Positions 33,186 to 41,038 of a stretch of DNA of 49,651 bases are shown piece after piece. Positions within the stretch are counted from its first letter, which is position 1. Every line of letters begins with the position of its first letter. The position numbers and the translations under genes were made by a program. The stretch lies in contig JAUHVR010000028.1 of NCBI GenBank assembly GCA_030424865.1, positions 1 to 49,651 on the forward strand. Reading direction: 5' to 3'. This stretch comes from Alphaproteobacteria bacterium. Its GTDB lineage: Bacteria > Pseudomonadota > Alphaproteobacteria > Rhodobacterales > Rhodobacteraceae. The notes beneath the pieces were generated by a model. The model was not told the DNA's origin. It did no database searches and saw only the letters and a list, made by a program, of their open reading frames with translations.

Positions 33186-33200
33186 GAACGAAAGGTGAAC
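33186..33200. promoter_or_regulatory. LexA (SOS) box of mmcB
   Basis: GAAC-GAAAGGT-GAAC (GTTC-N7-GTTC on the coding strand of mmcB), the alphaproteobacterial LexA recognition pattern, 11 bases upstream of the mmcB start codon. Confidence 0.85.
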
Positions 33201-33223
33201 AAATGCAAGGGATGATTTGACCG

Positions 33224-33271
33224 TTGACAGGATACCATTTGGTATCCATATTATGACACCATAAGGTATCC
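33224..33271 (+). promoter_or_regulatory. Promoter and tandem operators of the ArsR/SRPBCC operon
   Basis: A TTGACA -35 box (33224-33229) is followed by GGATACCA-TT-TGGTATCC (33230-33247), a perfect dyad. A degenerate second copy ends with GGTATCC at 33265-33271. -10-like CATATT/TATTAT lies at 33247-33254. The dyad occupies the -35/-10 spacer, typical of autorepression by an ArsR protein. Confidence 0.7.
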
Positions 33272-33304
33272 TTTTAGAGGTCACATCATGCCACAGGCCC
33301 CTCA

Positions 33305-33631
33305 ATGAGCCCCGCCCTGCAACCGGCCTTTCGCGCTTTGGCCGACCCGACCCGGCGCGAGATTCTGACCAGCCTCAGCCAGCGCGAGATGTCGCTGAAC
33401 GAGGTCACGGCCCAGTTTTCCATGACCCGTGCCGCCGTGCGCAAACACCTCGAGGTGCTGGTCGAAGGCAATCTGATCCACATCCGGCGACAGGGGCGCG
33501 AAACGCTCAGCACCCTGAACCCCGACGGGCTGCGCCCCGTCGTCGACTGGCTCAGCTTCTTTGACCAGTTCTGGGACGAAAAACTCGATGCCTTGAAAAC
33601 TGCTATAGAGACGGAGACCCCCGATGAATGA
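33305..33631 (+). CDS. ArsR-family winged-helix transcriptional regulator
   Basis: A 108-residue regulator with the ArsR winged helix: FRALADPTRREILTSLSQREMSLNEVTAQFSMTRAAVRKHLEVLVEGNLIHIRRQGRE. No cysteine metal site is present, so it belongs to the non-metal ArsR group often paired with SRPBCC (AHSA1) proteins. Its gene overlaps the downstream SRPBCC gene. Tandem dyads in its promoter suggest autorepression. A six-codon open frame (33288-33308) with a good AGAGG ribosome site ends on the ATG of this gene. Confidence 0.9.
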   Translation: MSPALQPAFRALADPTRREILTSLSQREMSLNEVTAQFSMTRAAVRKHLEVLVEGNLIHIRRQGRETLSTLNPDGLRPVVDWLSFFDQFWDEKLDALKTAIETETPDE

Positions 33632-34499
33632 AACGACCGCCATCACCGCCGCTGACACCACGATCCGCAAGACCGTCTTTCTGGCGGCCGACAAGCCCAA
33701 GGTCTGGGACTTCCTGACCCGGGCCGACAAGCTGGGCCGCTGGTTCCACCCCACGGACGAGGATCTGGCCGAGGGGCAGCCCTATACCCTGCGCAACGCG
33801 TTGGACGGCGACCGCATGTGCTGGGGCGAGGTGCAGGTCATGCACCCCCATGACTACATGCGCTGGAGTTTTACCGTCGGCCCGATGGAGGGCCGGATGA
33901 GCACGGTCGAATGGCAATTGGACGAGGCCCCGGGCGGCACGCGGCTGACACTGACGCATTCGGGCCTGCCCGTGGGCGGCGAAGGCTACGGTCTTGTTCT
34001 GGCGCTCGACAAGGGCTGGCACGGCTTCACAGGCAACCTGCACGATCTTGCCGCCGCAGAAGACGCGGGCGACTACAGCGCGACAATTGTTGTGGACGCC
34101 AAACCCGAGGACGCCAAGGCGGCCATCCTGGATCAGATGGACCTGTGGTGGAGCACCCGTGTCGAACGCCGTGACGGCGGCGCAACGATCCGGTTCAACA
34201 GCTCGCACGTCACCTATGACTTTGCCGAGGGCGACAGCCCCCTGCATCTGAACTGGACCTGCACCGACGCAAGGATGATCATCGACGGCGTAGACGACGA
34301 AACAGAATGGACGGGCACCCGCCTTCTGTGGCGCATTGCGCCCCTGGGCAGCGGCAGCCGGATCACCCTGATCCACGAAGGGCTGAATACCGACCTTGCC
34401 TGTCTTGACGTCTGCACCCGCGGATGGGGCCTGTTTTTTGAGACAAGCCTGAAGGCGCACCTCACAGGTGGCACGCCAACGCCAGAAACCAGCAGCTGA
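33624..34499 (+). CDS. SRPBCC (AHSA1-like) protein with two tandem domains
   Basis: A 291-residue protein of two START-like halves. The first (about 10-140) reads TIRKTVFLAADKPKVWDFLTRADKLGRWFHPTD and VEWQLDEAPGGTRLTLTHSG; the second (about 150-280) repeats the pattern in weaker form (ATIVVDAKPEDAKAAILDQMDLWW and GSGSRITLIHEGLN). Usual family members have one domain of about 150 residues. The fold binds hydrophobic ligands. It is co-transcribed with the ArsR regulator (8-base overlap). Confidence 0.85.
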   Translation: MNETTAITAADTTIRKTVFLAADKPKVWDFLTRADKLGRWFHPTDEDLAEGQPYTLRNALDGDRMCWGEVQVMHPHDYMRWSFTVGPMEGRMSTVEWQLDEAPGGTRLTLTHSGLPVGGEGYGLVLALDKGWHGFTGNLHDLAAAEDAGDYSATIVVDAKPEDAKAAILDQMDLWWSTRVERRDGGATIRFNSSHVTYDFAEGDSPLHLNWTCTDARMIIDGVDDETEWTGTRLLWRIAPLGSGSRITLIHEGLNTDLACLDVCTRGWGLFFETSLKAHLTGGTPTPETSS

Positions 34500-34537
34500 C
34501 CCTTGCAGACCCCCCGTCGCAGCCCTATGTCTGGGCT

Positions 34538-34700
34538 CGGCGGGTTCTGCCCTTCTCGTGATACGGTTGCATTCCGGTGGCCTTAAGCAATTCCGAGGGA
34601 GTTGGCTCTGTCCGGGCCGTGGTCCGGTTACCTGACGCCCACCTGTATATACAGGTCCTCGGGAATGAGATAACCCCACGGTTGGTGTGGTCCCGCCGCT
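34538..34700 (+). ncRNA. ssrS: Structured RNA candidate, 6S RNA-like
   Basis: This gene-free stretch can fold into a long rod. GGCGGG (34539-34544) pairs with CCCGCC (34692-34697) as closing stem. Bubble strands of about 16-20 bases follow, then GGTT/AACC and CATTCC/GGAATG, then an alternative ATTCC-GAGG/CCTC-GGAAT arm and the hairpin ACCTGT-ATAT-ACAGGT. The closing stem, central bubble, rod and length of about 160 bases match the 6S RNA plan. A weak promoter (TTGCAG, 17 bases, TATGTC at 34526) would start it at 34538. No SRP-RNA GGAAGGAAGCAG motif is present. Identity is inferred from structure, not from recognised sequence. Confidence 0.5.
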
Positions 34701-34787
34701 CACCCCCCCTTTTCTCCGGTTTTGCACGCTGCCTGTTCCGGCTATGTCTTGACCTGCAAGGCCAAGCCCAGCGCGGGGGAACACGAC

Positions 34788-35177
34788 ATGCAAAGCCGCA
34801 AGGACCTGCTGACCTGGATGGACGCGTTGGAAGATTACGCGCGCGACTGGGACAGGACGTTCGAGAACAAGCCGACCTATTTCACCCAGGAATTCTGGTA
34901 CATGCTGGTCGGCTGCATGCGGGCCCATTGGGCGGGCAAGCCCATGACGGTGGGGCAGCTGGTCATGGCGATGAAATCCGGCTCGACCCGCACCCGCGAA
35001 GATCGCATCAAGCGCGCCGTGGACGACGGCTATCTGATGAAAACCAAGTCAGGCGGCGATGGGCGCAGCACGGTTGTCATCCCCACACCTTCGCTCGAAG
35101 CGCTGCTCGAGGGCCATCTGGACCGCACGCTCACCATCGCCCGACAGGCTTTCGAGACTTCTGATCCGCAGAAATAG
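34788..35177 (+). CDS. Winged-helix (MarR-like) putative DNA-binding protein
   Basis: A 129-residue protein, MQSRKDLLTWMDALEDYARDWD, then WYMLVGCMRAHWAGKPMTVGQLVMAMKSGSTRTREDRIKRAVDDGYLMKTKSGGDGRSTVVIPT. The central part reads as a helix-turn-helix plus wing (VDDGYLMKTKSGGDGRSTVVI). A GGGGGA ribosome site precedes the ATG. It follows the 6S-like RNA candidate by about 90 bases. Targets are unknown. Confidence 0.7.
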   Translation: MQSRKDLLTWMDALEDYARDWDRTFENKPTYFTQEFWYMLVGCMRAHWAGKPMTVGQLVMAMKSGSTRTREDRIKRAVDDGYLMKTKSGGDGRSTVVIPTPSLEALLEGHLDRTLTIARQAFETSDPQK

Positions 35178-35255
35178 CCGCAGATTTTGCGGCAATACTT
35201 GCCCTTTTCCGCCCCCGCCCGCGCATGTTTGCTGTGGGAAAAAGGGAGGCTGCAT

Positions 35256-36305
35256 ATGACAATTCCAACAATCACGGACGCGCGCCGCGTGTCCACCGAC
35301 CGCCTTGACACACGGGTCTTGTTTTCGGGGCCCGAAGACGGCGCGCCGGTCATCTTCGTTCACGGCAACCTGTCCGCCGCCACCTGGTGGGAAGAGTGCA
35401 TGTTGCGCCTGCCACAGGGCTTTCGCGCCATCGCGCCGGATCTGCGCGGCTATGGCGAAGCCGACCCCGCCGCAAAGGTCGACGCCACGCGGGGCATGCA
35501 GGATTTCTCGGACGATCTGGCAGCGCTGTGTTCCGCGCTGGACGTGACCAAGGCCCACTGGGTTGGGCATTCGCTTGGCGGGGCGGTGCTGTGGCAGCTG
35601 ATGGCGGATCACCCGCACCTTGTTCAGTCGGTGACGCAGGTGTGTCCGGGACCGCCCCAGGGCTTCGGAGGCTGCCGACTGGACGGAACCCCGTGTTTTG
35701 CCGACAACGCAGGCGCCGGCGGAGGCGCCGTGAACCCCGATATGATCGCCCTGATGCAGGCGGGCGACCGGGGGGACGCGACGCCAAACCACATGCGCAA
35801 CATTCTCAACAGTTTTGTCTGGAAGCCGCCCTTCGTGCCCGAGCGGATCGAAGACATCCTGACGTCGGCGCTAGCGCAACATCTGGGCGAACAGGACTAC
35901 CCCGGCGACATGACCGCCTCTGAGAACTGGCCGGGCATGGCACCGGGCAAATGGGGGGCCATCAATGCGATGGCACCACTCTACCAGTCCGCGCCGCTGG
36001 CATTTGTCACCGCATCTTCGGCCCCGATCCTATGGGTGCGCGGCGCAGAGGATCCGGTGGTCTCTGACGCGTCCTTCTTCGAGTTGGGCACGCTGGGGCA
36101 AGCCGGGGCCGTGCCCGGTTGGCCCGGCGAAGAGGTCTATCCCCCGCAGCCGATGATCGCTCAGACCGAAGCGGCGCTGAGCCGGTATGAGGCCGAAGGG
36201 AACAGGGTTGAGCGCGTGATCATCGAAGACTGCGGTCACAGCCCGTTTCTTGAGAAGCCGGACCAGTTTGACCAAGCCCTGCATCGGTTCCTGACCAGCA
36301 CCTGA
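35256..36305 (+). CDS. Alpha/beta-fold hydrolase
   Basis: A 349-residue hydrolase. The oxyanion HG is in VIFVHGNLSAATWW, the nucleophile elbow is GHSLGG (serine near residue 105), a catalytic acid lies in ILWVRGAEDPVVSD, and the histidine is in EDCGHSPFLEKPDQF near the C-terminus. The long cap between elbow and acid (about residues 130-260, with ENWPGMAPGKWGAINAMAPLY) makes it larger than usual. The substrate is unknown (ester, epoxide, lactone or amide). The ATG follows AAAGGGAGG. Confidence 0.87.
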   Translation: MTIPTITDARRVSTDRLDTRVLFSGPEDGAPVIFVHGNLSAATWWEECMLRLPQGFRAIAPDLRGYGEADPAAKVDATRGMQDFSDDLAALCSALDVTKAHWVGHSLGGAVLWQLMADHPHLVQSVTQVCPGPPQGFGGCRLDGTPCFADNAGAGGGAVNPDMIALMQAGDRGDATPNHMRNILNSFVWKPPFVPERIEDILTSALAQHLGEQDYPGDMTASENWPGMAPGKWGAINAMAPLYQSAPLAFVTASSAPILWVRGAEDPVVSDASFFELGTLGQAGAVPGWPGEEVYPPQPMIAQTEAALSRYEAEGNRVERVIIEDCGHSPFLEKPDQFDQALHRFLTST

Positions 36306-36388
36306 GGGGGCGATGGCCCGAATGGCAGATCACTGTCCCGCGGCCAGACGGCTGACGGGGCGCCACGACCCGGCCAATCAAGCCGAGA

Positions 36389-36706
36389 TTATCGTTTACC
36401 CCGCAGGACAGACTGCGGGCCGTGATGGTCGCGCTGAACAGGCACACGCACTGGCAGTTTCGGTCCACCCACCGGTCGGTCGTCGCTGTCTTGCAGCCGC
36501 ATCACGCTGATCCCGAACTGCACGCCCGCGAAAACGATCCCGTTGAAGACCCACAGCATGAGCACCGCAAGCCAACCGGCTTGCGCATGGCTGACAAGGT
36601 GCCAGAGGTTCGCCACATTTGCCCAAAGCAACACTGTAACAAAAGCTGCGGACAGGCCAAAGCCGATCAGAACCTGCGAAATGTACAACCGGACAAGTCT
36701 GGGCAT
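36389..36706 (-). CDS. Small membrane protein of unknown function
   Basis: A 105-residue protein with two hydrophobic helices (about 7-29 and 42-64: VLIGFGLSAAFVTVLLWANVA and GWLAVLMLWVFNGIVFAGVQFG) and a basic, proline-rich tail. The coding strand has a clear AAGAGG ribosome site seven bases ahead of the ATG, which favours a real gene. No family was recognised. Confidence 0.65.
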   Translation of the reverse strand: MPRLVRLYISQVLIGFGLSAAFVTVLLWANVANLWHLVSHAQAGWLAVLMLWVFNGIVFAGVQFGISVMRLQDSDDRPVGGPKLPVRVPVQRDHHGPQSVLRGKR

Positions 36707-36905
36707 GCGGAACCTCTTGTAACGTTTAGGTTAATTCTAGAACAAATTCCAAATTTTGCAAGTGTTGTGTGATCGCCGAGCGCATTCAGCCTTTGGTCTG
36801 CCAACCCGTCAGAATTCGCTCAATCGACACAATTCTCCTCACCCTTTCCATGTTTATGCCCCAATTCTGGAGAGATAGTTAACGTGCCCAAAGAGGACAC
36901 GCGCT

Positions 36906-37448
36906 ATGGCGATGTATGACGCAGTTTTCGAGCACCGCGGACAAAGCTTTGCAAAGCTGGCAAAGACGGGACTTGTGGCGGCCACTGTGGCCTCGCTGGC
37001 TTTCGGGACGTGGTATGCGATGAACCGCTCGCACATCCTGGGCACGGCGCCGGCTCTGACGATTGCCGACCTGGTTCGCCCAAGCGCCTCGATGCAACAT
37101 CTCTTGGCGGCTCATCAACAAGCCGTGGCCCTGGGCGATCTGGCTTCGGCTGACCTTATCGGGGCCCGGATGATGCAGCGGGTCAGCAGCACGCGAAACA
37201 CGACGCTGGCCGCCTTTGCGATGAATGACCGCGCGCTGGTGCTCAAGGCACTTGGACGCCGGACCGAGGCCGAGGCCTTGTTTCGTGAGGCACTGGCCAT
37301 AGGCGCGGGCGATCCCGCGCACCACCAGGTTGTTCGGATGCGGAACCTTGCTGCACTTCTGATCGAAGACAAACGGTATGCCGAAGCCGAGCATCTGCTG
37401 CTGCAGATTGGCCAGATCGCGCCCGACTGGATGAAGCAAACGCGTTAG
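36906..37448 (+). CDS. Membrane-anchored TPR-like hypothetical protein
   Basis: A 180-residue protein with one N-terminal membrane helix (about 20-40, TGLVAATVASLAFGTWYAM) and a periplasmic helical domain. The stretch AMNDRALVLKALGRRTEAEALFREALAIG and NLAALLIEDKRYAEAEHLLLQIGQI reads as two tetratricopeptide-like repeats. It is probably a protein-protein contact module. It overlaps the convergent nusB by four bases. Confidence 0.65.
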   Translation: MAMYDAVFEHRGQSFAKLAKTGLVAATVASLAFGTWYAMNRSHILGTAPALTIADLVRPSASMQHLLAAHQQAVALGDLASADLIGARMMQRVSSTRNTTLAAFAMNDRALVLKALGRRTEAEALFREALAIGAGDPAHHQVVRMRNLAALLIEDKRYAEAEHLLLQIGQIAPDWMKQTR

Positions 37449-37924
37449 AACGCTTCGGGCTTGGCCTCGCGCGCCATGTGATCCAACACGGCATTCACGA
37501 ATTTGGGTTCGCGCCCCTCGGGATAGAAAGCCCGCGCCACATCCACAAACTCGGTGATGACAACACGCGGGGGCGTGTCGGTTTCGATCAACTCGGCACC
37601 AGCCGCACGGAAAAGCGCGCGCAGGGTCGGGTCGATCCGGTCGATCGGCCATTTCGCCACCAGCGCCCGGTCGGTCATCTGGTCAATCCGCGCCTGCCAG
37701 CTCACCGCCTGTTCCAGCAGCTTGGCAAAAAGCGAGATATCGCCCTCGGCCATTTCCTCGCCTTCATAGGTCGCGCCAAAGCGGTGATCCAGGAACTCGG
37801 TCCGGACCGCGTCAACGGACTGGTTCGAGTGTTCCATCTGAAACAGAGCCTGCACGGCATAAAGCCGCGAGGCCGATTTCATCTTGCGTTTCATGTTGCC
37901 CGAAGGCGCGGTGGTGGCCGTCAT
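37445..37924 (-). CDS. nusB: Transcription antitermination factor NusB
   Basis: A 159-residue all-helical protein. KSASRLYAVQALFQMEHSNQSVD is the N-terminal RNA/NusE-binding helix. The C-terminal half has WPIDRIDPTLRALFRAAGAELI, then PPRVVITEFVDVARAFYPEGREPKFVNAVLD. NusB joins NusE (S10) on boxA RNA to prevent early termination in rRNA operons. It overlaps the ribH stop (ATGA), the standard ribBA-ribH-nusB order. Confidence 0.95.
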   Translation of the reverse strand: MTATTAPSGNMKRKMKSASRLYAVQALFQMEHSNQSVDAVRTEFLDHRFGATYEGEEMAEGDISLFAKLLEQAVSWQARIDQMTDRALVAKWPIDRIDPTLRALFRAAGAELIETDTPPRVVITEFVDVARAFYPEGREPKFVNAVLDHMAREAKPEAF

Positions 37925-38472
37925 GCGGAGGGCGTGTCCTTGGTCTGACCTGCGATCTGAATCTCGTCGCGCGCAGGTTGGAACCCAACACCGCTGCGCG
38001 GACCGCCCCACTTACGGGCAAGCGCGATCAGATGCAAGGCCGCAGCGGCCGCGCCGCCCCCTTTGTTCTGGCCCGCCACTTCGGCGCGCGCCTGGGCCTG
38101 ATCCATGTTTTCCACGGTCAGGATGCCGTTGCCGATGGCCAGTCCTTGCAGGCCCAGCAGGGTGATCCCGCGCGAGCTGTCGTTGCAGACGGTTTCGTAA
38201 TGCGTGGTTTCACCGCGAATGACACAGCCCAGCGCGACAAAGCCGTCATAGTTCGACAACCGCCCCGCCATGCCAATCGCCGTAGGAACTTCCAGAGCGC
38301 CGGGCACCTCGATGGTGTCATGCGTTCCACCACAGGCCTCGATCTCGCCCCGGGCGCCTTCGATCAGCTGATCAGCGATCTGGCGATAGTAGGGTGCAAC
38401 CACGATCAGCAGTTTGACAGGCTTGTCAAAGCTGGGGCGCGGCAGGGTGTAGTGTTCTTCTGAAGCGGCCAT
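37921..38472 (-). CDS. ribH: 6,7-dimethyl-8-ribityllumazine synthase
   Basis: A 183-residue lumazine synthase, which condenses ribitylaminouracil with 3,4-dihydroxy-2-butanone 4-phosphate. Family motifs are VVAPYYRQIADQLIEGA, TIEVPGALEVPTAI, VALGCVIRGETTHYETVCNDSSRGI and GNGILTVENMDQAQARA. The C-terminal tail after ALARKWGG is about 25 residues longer than in many homologues. It overlaps the ribBA stop by one base. Confidence 0.95.
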   Translation of the reverse strand: MAASEEHYTLPRPSFDKPVKLLIVVAPYYRQIADQLIEGARGEIEACGGTHDTIEVPGALEVPTAIGMAGRLSNYDGFVALGCVIRGETTHYETVCNDSSRGITLLGLQGLAIGNGILTVENMDQAQARAEVAGQNKGGGAAAAALHLIALARKWGGPRSGVGFQPARDEIQIAGQTKDTPSA

Positions 38473-39599
38473 TATCCAAGCTCCGAGATCTTGCGTGTTC
38501 CGGTAATCTCAAGGCCATAGGCCTCGAGCCCCACCACCTTGGGGGTCGGCGAATTGGTCATGAGCGTCAGCTTGGACAGACCAAGCGAGCTGAGGATCTG
38601 TGCGCCCAACCCGTACTGACGCAGGGTCTTGGGGCTGACGCCTTCGCCGACATCCATCTTCATCGAGGTGTCGCGCAGCAGTACAACGACGCCCCTGCCC
38701 TCTGCGGCGACGATTTTCATGGCATCGCCAAACTCGGCCGCGCGTCCCTTGGGACCGGTGCCAACCACGTCCAGCATCGGGTCCAGTGCGTGCATCCGCA
38801 CGAGCACCGGTTCATCACCCGACAGGTCGCCCTTGGTCAGCACGATATGTTCGTCGCCATGGGTTTCGTCGGTGTAAATGCGCATGTCCCATTCGCCGCC
38901 GAATTCGCTTTGAATGATCTGCTGATCGCGCACCTTGACCAGGTTGTCGTTGCGGCGGCGATAGGAAATCAGGTCGCTGATCGTACCGATCTTGATGCCG
39001 TGCCGCTGGGCAAAGGCGACAAGTTCCGGCAAGCGCGCCATGCTGCCGTCTTCGTTCATGATCTCGCAGATCACGCCCGAAGGGTTCAGCCCTGCCAGGC
39101 GGCTGACATCCACCGCGGCCTCGGTATGGCCCGCACGGACCAGCACGCCGCCGGCCTTGGCGCGCAGCGGAAAGACGTGGCCCGGCGACGCGATGTCGGC
39201 GGCGCCTTTCGAGGCGTCGATGGCCACAGCCACGGTGCGTGCGCGGTCTGCTGCCGAGATACCGGTGGTCACGCCTTCGCGCGCTTCGATGGACACCGTA
39301 AAGGCGGTCTCGTGACGTGACGAGTTGTGCGTCGACATCAGTTCCAGCCCCAGCGCGTCGACCCGGTCTCCGGGCAAGGCAAGGCAGATCAGACCGCGAC
39401 CGTAAAGCGCCATGAAGTTGATTGCGTCCGGGGTCGCCCATTGGGCAGGGATCACAAGGTCGCCTTCGTTCTCGCGGTCCTCGTGATCAACCAGGATGAA
39501 CATCCGGCCGTTGCGGGCGTCATCAATGATCTCTTCCACAGTGGAGATCGCATCCTTCCAGTCTTTCTCGACCGGGCCGGGATTTTCGTAGTCTACCAT
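38472..39599 (-). CDS. ribB: 3,4-dihydroxy-2-butanone 4-phosphate synthase with degenerate RibA domain
   Basis: A 375-residue two-domain protein. Residues about 15-215 form Rib[22 protein letters not shown] (metal-binding acidic residues), then [14 protein letters not shown] and [27 protein letters not shown]. Residues about 220-375 have the fold of GTP cyclohydrolase II but lack the three zinc cysteines; the expected EC-x(n)-CDC region reads [19 protein letters not shown]. It probably makes only the four-carbon riboflavin precursor, as in proteins called RibBX. GGAGG precedes ATG 39599. Confidence 0.93.
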   Translation of the reverse strand: MVDYENPGPVEKDWKDAISTVEEIIDDARNGRMFILVDHEDRENEGDLVIPAQWATPDAINFMALYGRGLICLALPGDRVDALGLELMSTHNSSRHETAFTVSIEAREGVTTGISAADRARTVAVAIDASKGAADIASPGHVFPLRAKAGGVLVRAGHTEAAVDVSRLAGLNPSGVICEIMNEDGSMARLPELVAFAQRHGIKIGTISDLISYRRRNDNLVKVRDQQIIQSEFGGEWDMRIYTDETHGDEHIVLTKGDLSGDEPVLVRMHALDPMLDVVGTGPKGRAAEFGDAMKIVAAEGRGVVVLLRDTSMKMDVGEGVSPKTLRQYGLGAQILSSLGLSKLTLMTNSPTPKVVGLEAYGLEITGTRKISELG

Positions 39600-39685
39600 G
39601 TCGCCTCCGCGCGTCTTCTGAGGTGCCAGATACGCCAGCCCAAGAGGATTTGCCAGAGGTCCAGTCACAACGGACCGACAGTTTC

Positions 39686-40006
39686 CTAGTCAAATATGTC
39701 GTCGAACACGTCAAAGGCCTCGTCGAAAAGGCGCGCACCAAAGCCTTTGCGCTTTTTCGGCTTCTTCTTTTTCTTGCGACGGTCAAGGGACGCGTGGCCC
39801 CAATCCTCGCTCGAGTGTTTGGGCTTCTTGGCCTTTTTGCCAGTCTTGTAGCTGCCCGATGGATGATCGGCGCGAAGCATCTTCATGTCGTGCAAAGGCG
39901 CGCCACAGCTCGAGCACACCAGCTCGTGCTGGGTGGTTCCAGACAGGACCAAGGCTGCCTTGGTTCCGCAATAACAACAGGTTGCAACTTTTGTGGGTCC
40001 GGCCAT
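39686..40006 (-). CDS. Zinc-ribbon, lysine-rich hypothetical protein
   Basis: A 106-residue protein with an N-terminal four-cysteine zinc ribbon (CCYCGTKAAL to CSSCGAPLHDM; CxxC at about 11-13 and 31-34). A strongly basic middle follows (KTGKKAKKPKHSS and RRKKKKKPKKRKG), then an acidic end (EAFDVFDDIFD). It could bind nucleic acid or RNA polymerase, but no family function was recognised. Confidence 0.75.
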   Translation of the reverse strand: MAGPTKVATCCYCGTKAALVLSGTTQHELVCSSCGAPLHDMKMLRADHPSGSYKTGKKAKKPKHSSEDWGHASLDRRKKKKKPKKRKGFGARLFDEAFDVFDDIFD

Positions 40007-40130
40007 GCGCTCTCCTATGCTTTGGCATGGATCTAGGGCTTGAACGGCAAAATTGAAGCCCTAATCGGCCAAACCACCACACTCGGAACGCGGTTGGCCC
40101 GTCCTGATCCCCGGCTGACGCCCTTGGCCC

Positions 40131-40913
40131 TTACGAGTCCGGCCGCGCGGCATAAAGCGCCACAGCCGCCGCGTTCGACACGTTGAGCGAGCCGAATTCG
40201 CGCGCGAAGGGGATCTTGACCAAATGGTCGCAGGTCTCTTTGGTCTTTTGGCGCAGCCCCGGCCCCTCGGCCCCCATGACCAGTGCCACTGCGCGGTCAC
40301 GCTTGCCGTCAAGTGCTTGTTCGACCGTCATCTCGGCCTCGCCATCCAGCCCCAGCACCAGAAAGCCCATGTCACGCAAACGCTCCATGGTGTCGGCCAG
40401 ATTGCGCTCGCGCAGATAGGGCTGGCGTTCCAACGCTCCGCTGGCAGTCTTGGCCAAGGCCCCCGTCTCGGGCGCAGAGTGATGGGTCGTACCGATCACC
40501 GCCGCAGCGCCAAAAACCTCGGCCGAACGCAGAATCGCTCCGACATTGTGCGGGTCCGAAACCCGGTCCAGCAGCACGACGCGCGGCGCGCCTTCGCCTT
40601 GCAGAACCACGTCATCAAGGCGCCCCCAATTCAACGGCTTGACCTCGAGCGCTGCGCCCTGGTGCACCGACTGCGGATCCAGAGGCGCGGCGAATTTCCG
40701 GGGATCCGACATCTCGGGCGTCATGCCGGATGCGGCGATGGCCTCGGCCAGCTTGTCGGCGGCGTTTCGCGTGACCACCAGGCGCAGCTTTTCGCGCGCC
40801 GGGTTCTGCAGCGCATCGCGCACAGCATGCAGACCAAACAGCCAAACCGTAGCCGCCGCAGCCGCCCGTTTAGACTGTTCCTTTTCCACCACCCATTTCG
40901 GCTTTTTCGCCAC
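40131..40913 (-). CDS. rlmB: 23S rRNA (guanosine-2'-O)-methyltransferase RlmB-like
   Basis: A 260-residue SpoU-family (trefoil-knot) methyltransferase. The N-terminal substrate-binding domain reads VWLFGLHAVRDALQNPAREKLRLVVT. The knot motifs are LLDRVSDPHNVGAILRSAEVFGAAAVI (motif 1, NxGAIxR), LVMGAEGPGLRQKTKE (motif 2) and IPFAREFGSLNVSNAAAVALY (motif 3). GTG at 40913 is chosen because it follows AAAGGG and gives VAKKPKW; the open frame continues into the divergent tRNA-Tyr region and is not coding there. Confidence 0.92.
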   Translation of the reverse strand: MAKKPKWVVEKEQSKRAAAAATVWLFGLHAVRDALQNPAREKLRLVVTRNAADKLAEAIAASGMTPEMSDPRKFAAPLDPQSVHQGAALEVKPLNWGRLDDVVLQGEGAPRVVLLDRVSDPHNVGAILRSAEVFGAAAVIGTTHHSAPETGALAKTASGALERQPYLRERNLADTMERLRDMGFLVLGLDGEAEMTVEQALDGKRDRAVALVMGAEGPGLRQKTKETCDHLVKIPFAREFGSLNVSNAAAVALYAARPDS

Positions 40914-40982
40914 GTTCCGACCCTTTGCTAGTGATCGCGCGTTGATGCGCCGGGTGGCGCGCAACTGCAAGAGATTTTCCTG

Positions 40983-41011
40983 TTGACGTCCCAAATCACC
41001 AACTGTAATCA
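40983..41011 (+). promoter_or_regulatory. Probable tRNA-Tyr promoter
   Basis: TTGACG at 40983-40988 with a -10-like TGTAAT/TAATCA at 41004-41011, about 45 bases ahead of the mature tRNA. The spacing is not ideal, so the exact -10 box is uncertain. Confidence 0.4.
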
Positions 41012-41038
41012 CCCCCTCACGCCGAGCCGCAGCGCGGG

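Noticed and set aside
34538-34700. SRP (4.5S) RNA
   Set aside because: The GGAAGGAAGCAG-type apical motif is absent; the fold fits a 6S-like rod better.
39600-39685. FMN riboswitch upstream of ribBA
   Set aside because: The gap is too short and none of the conserved RFN segments is present.
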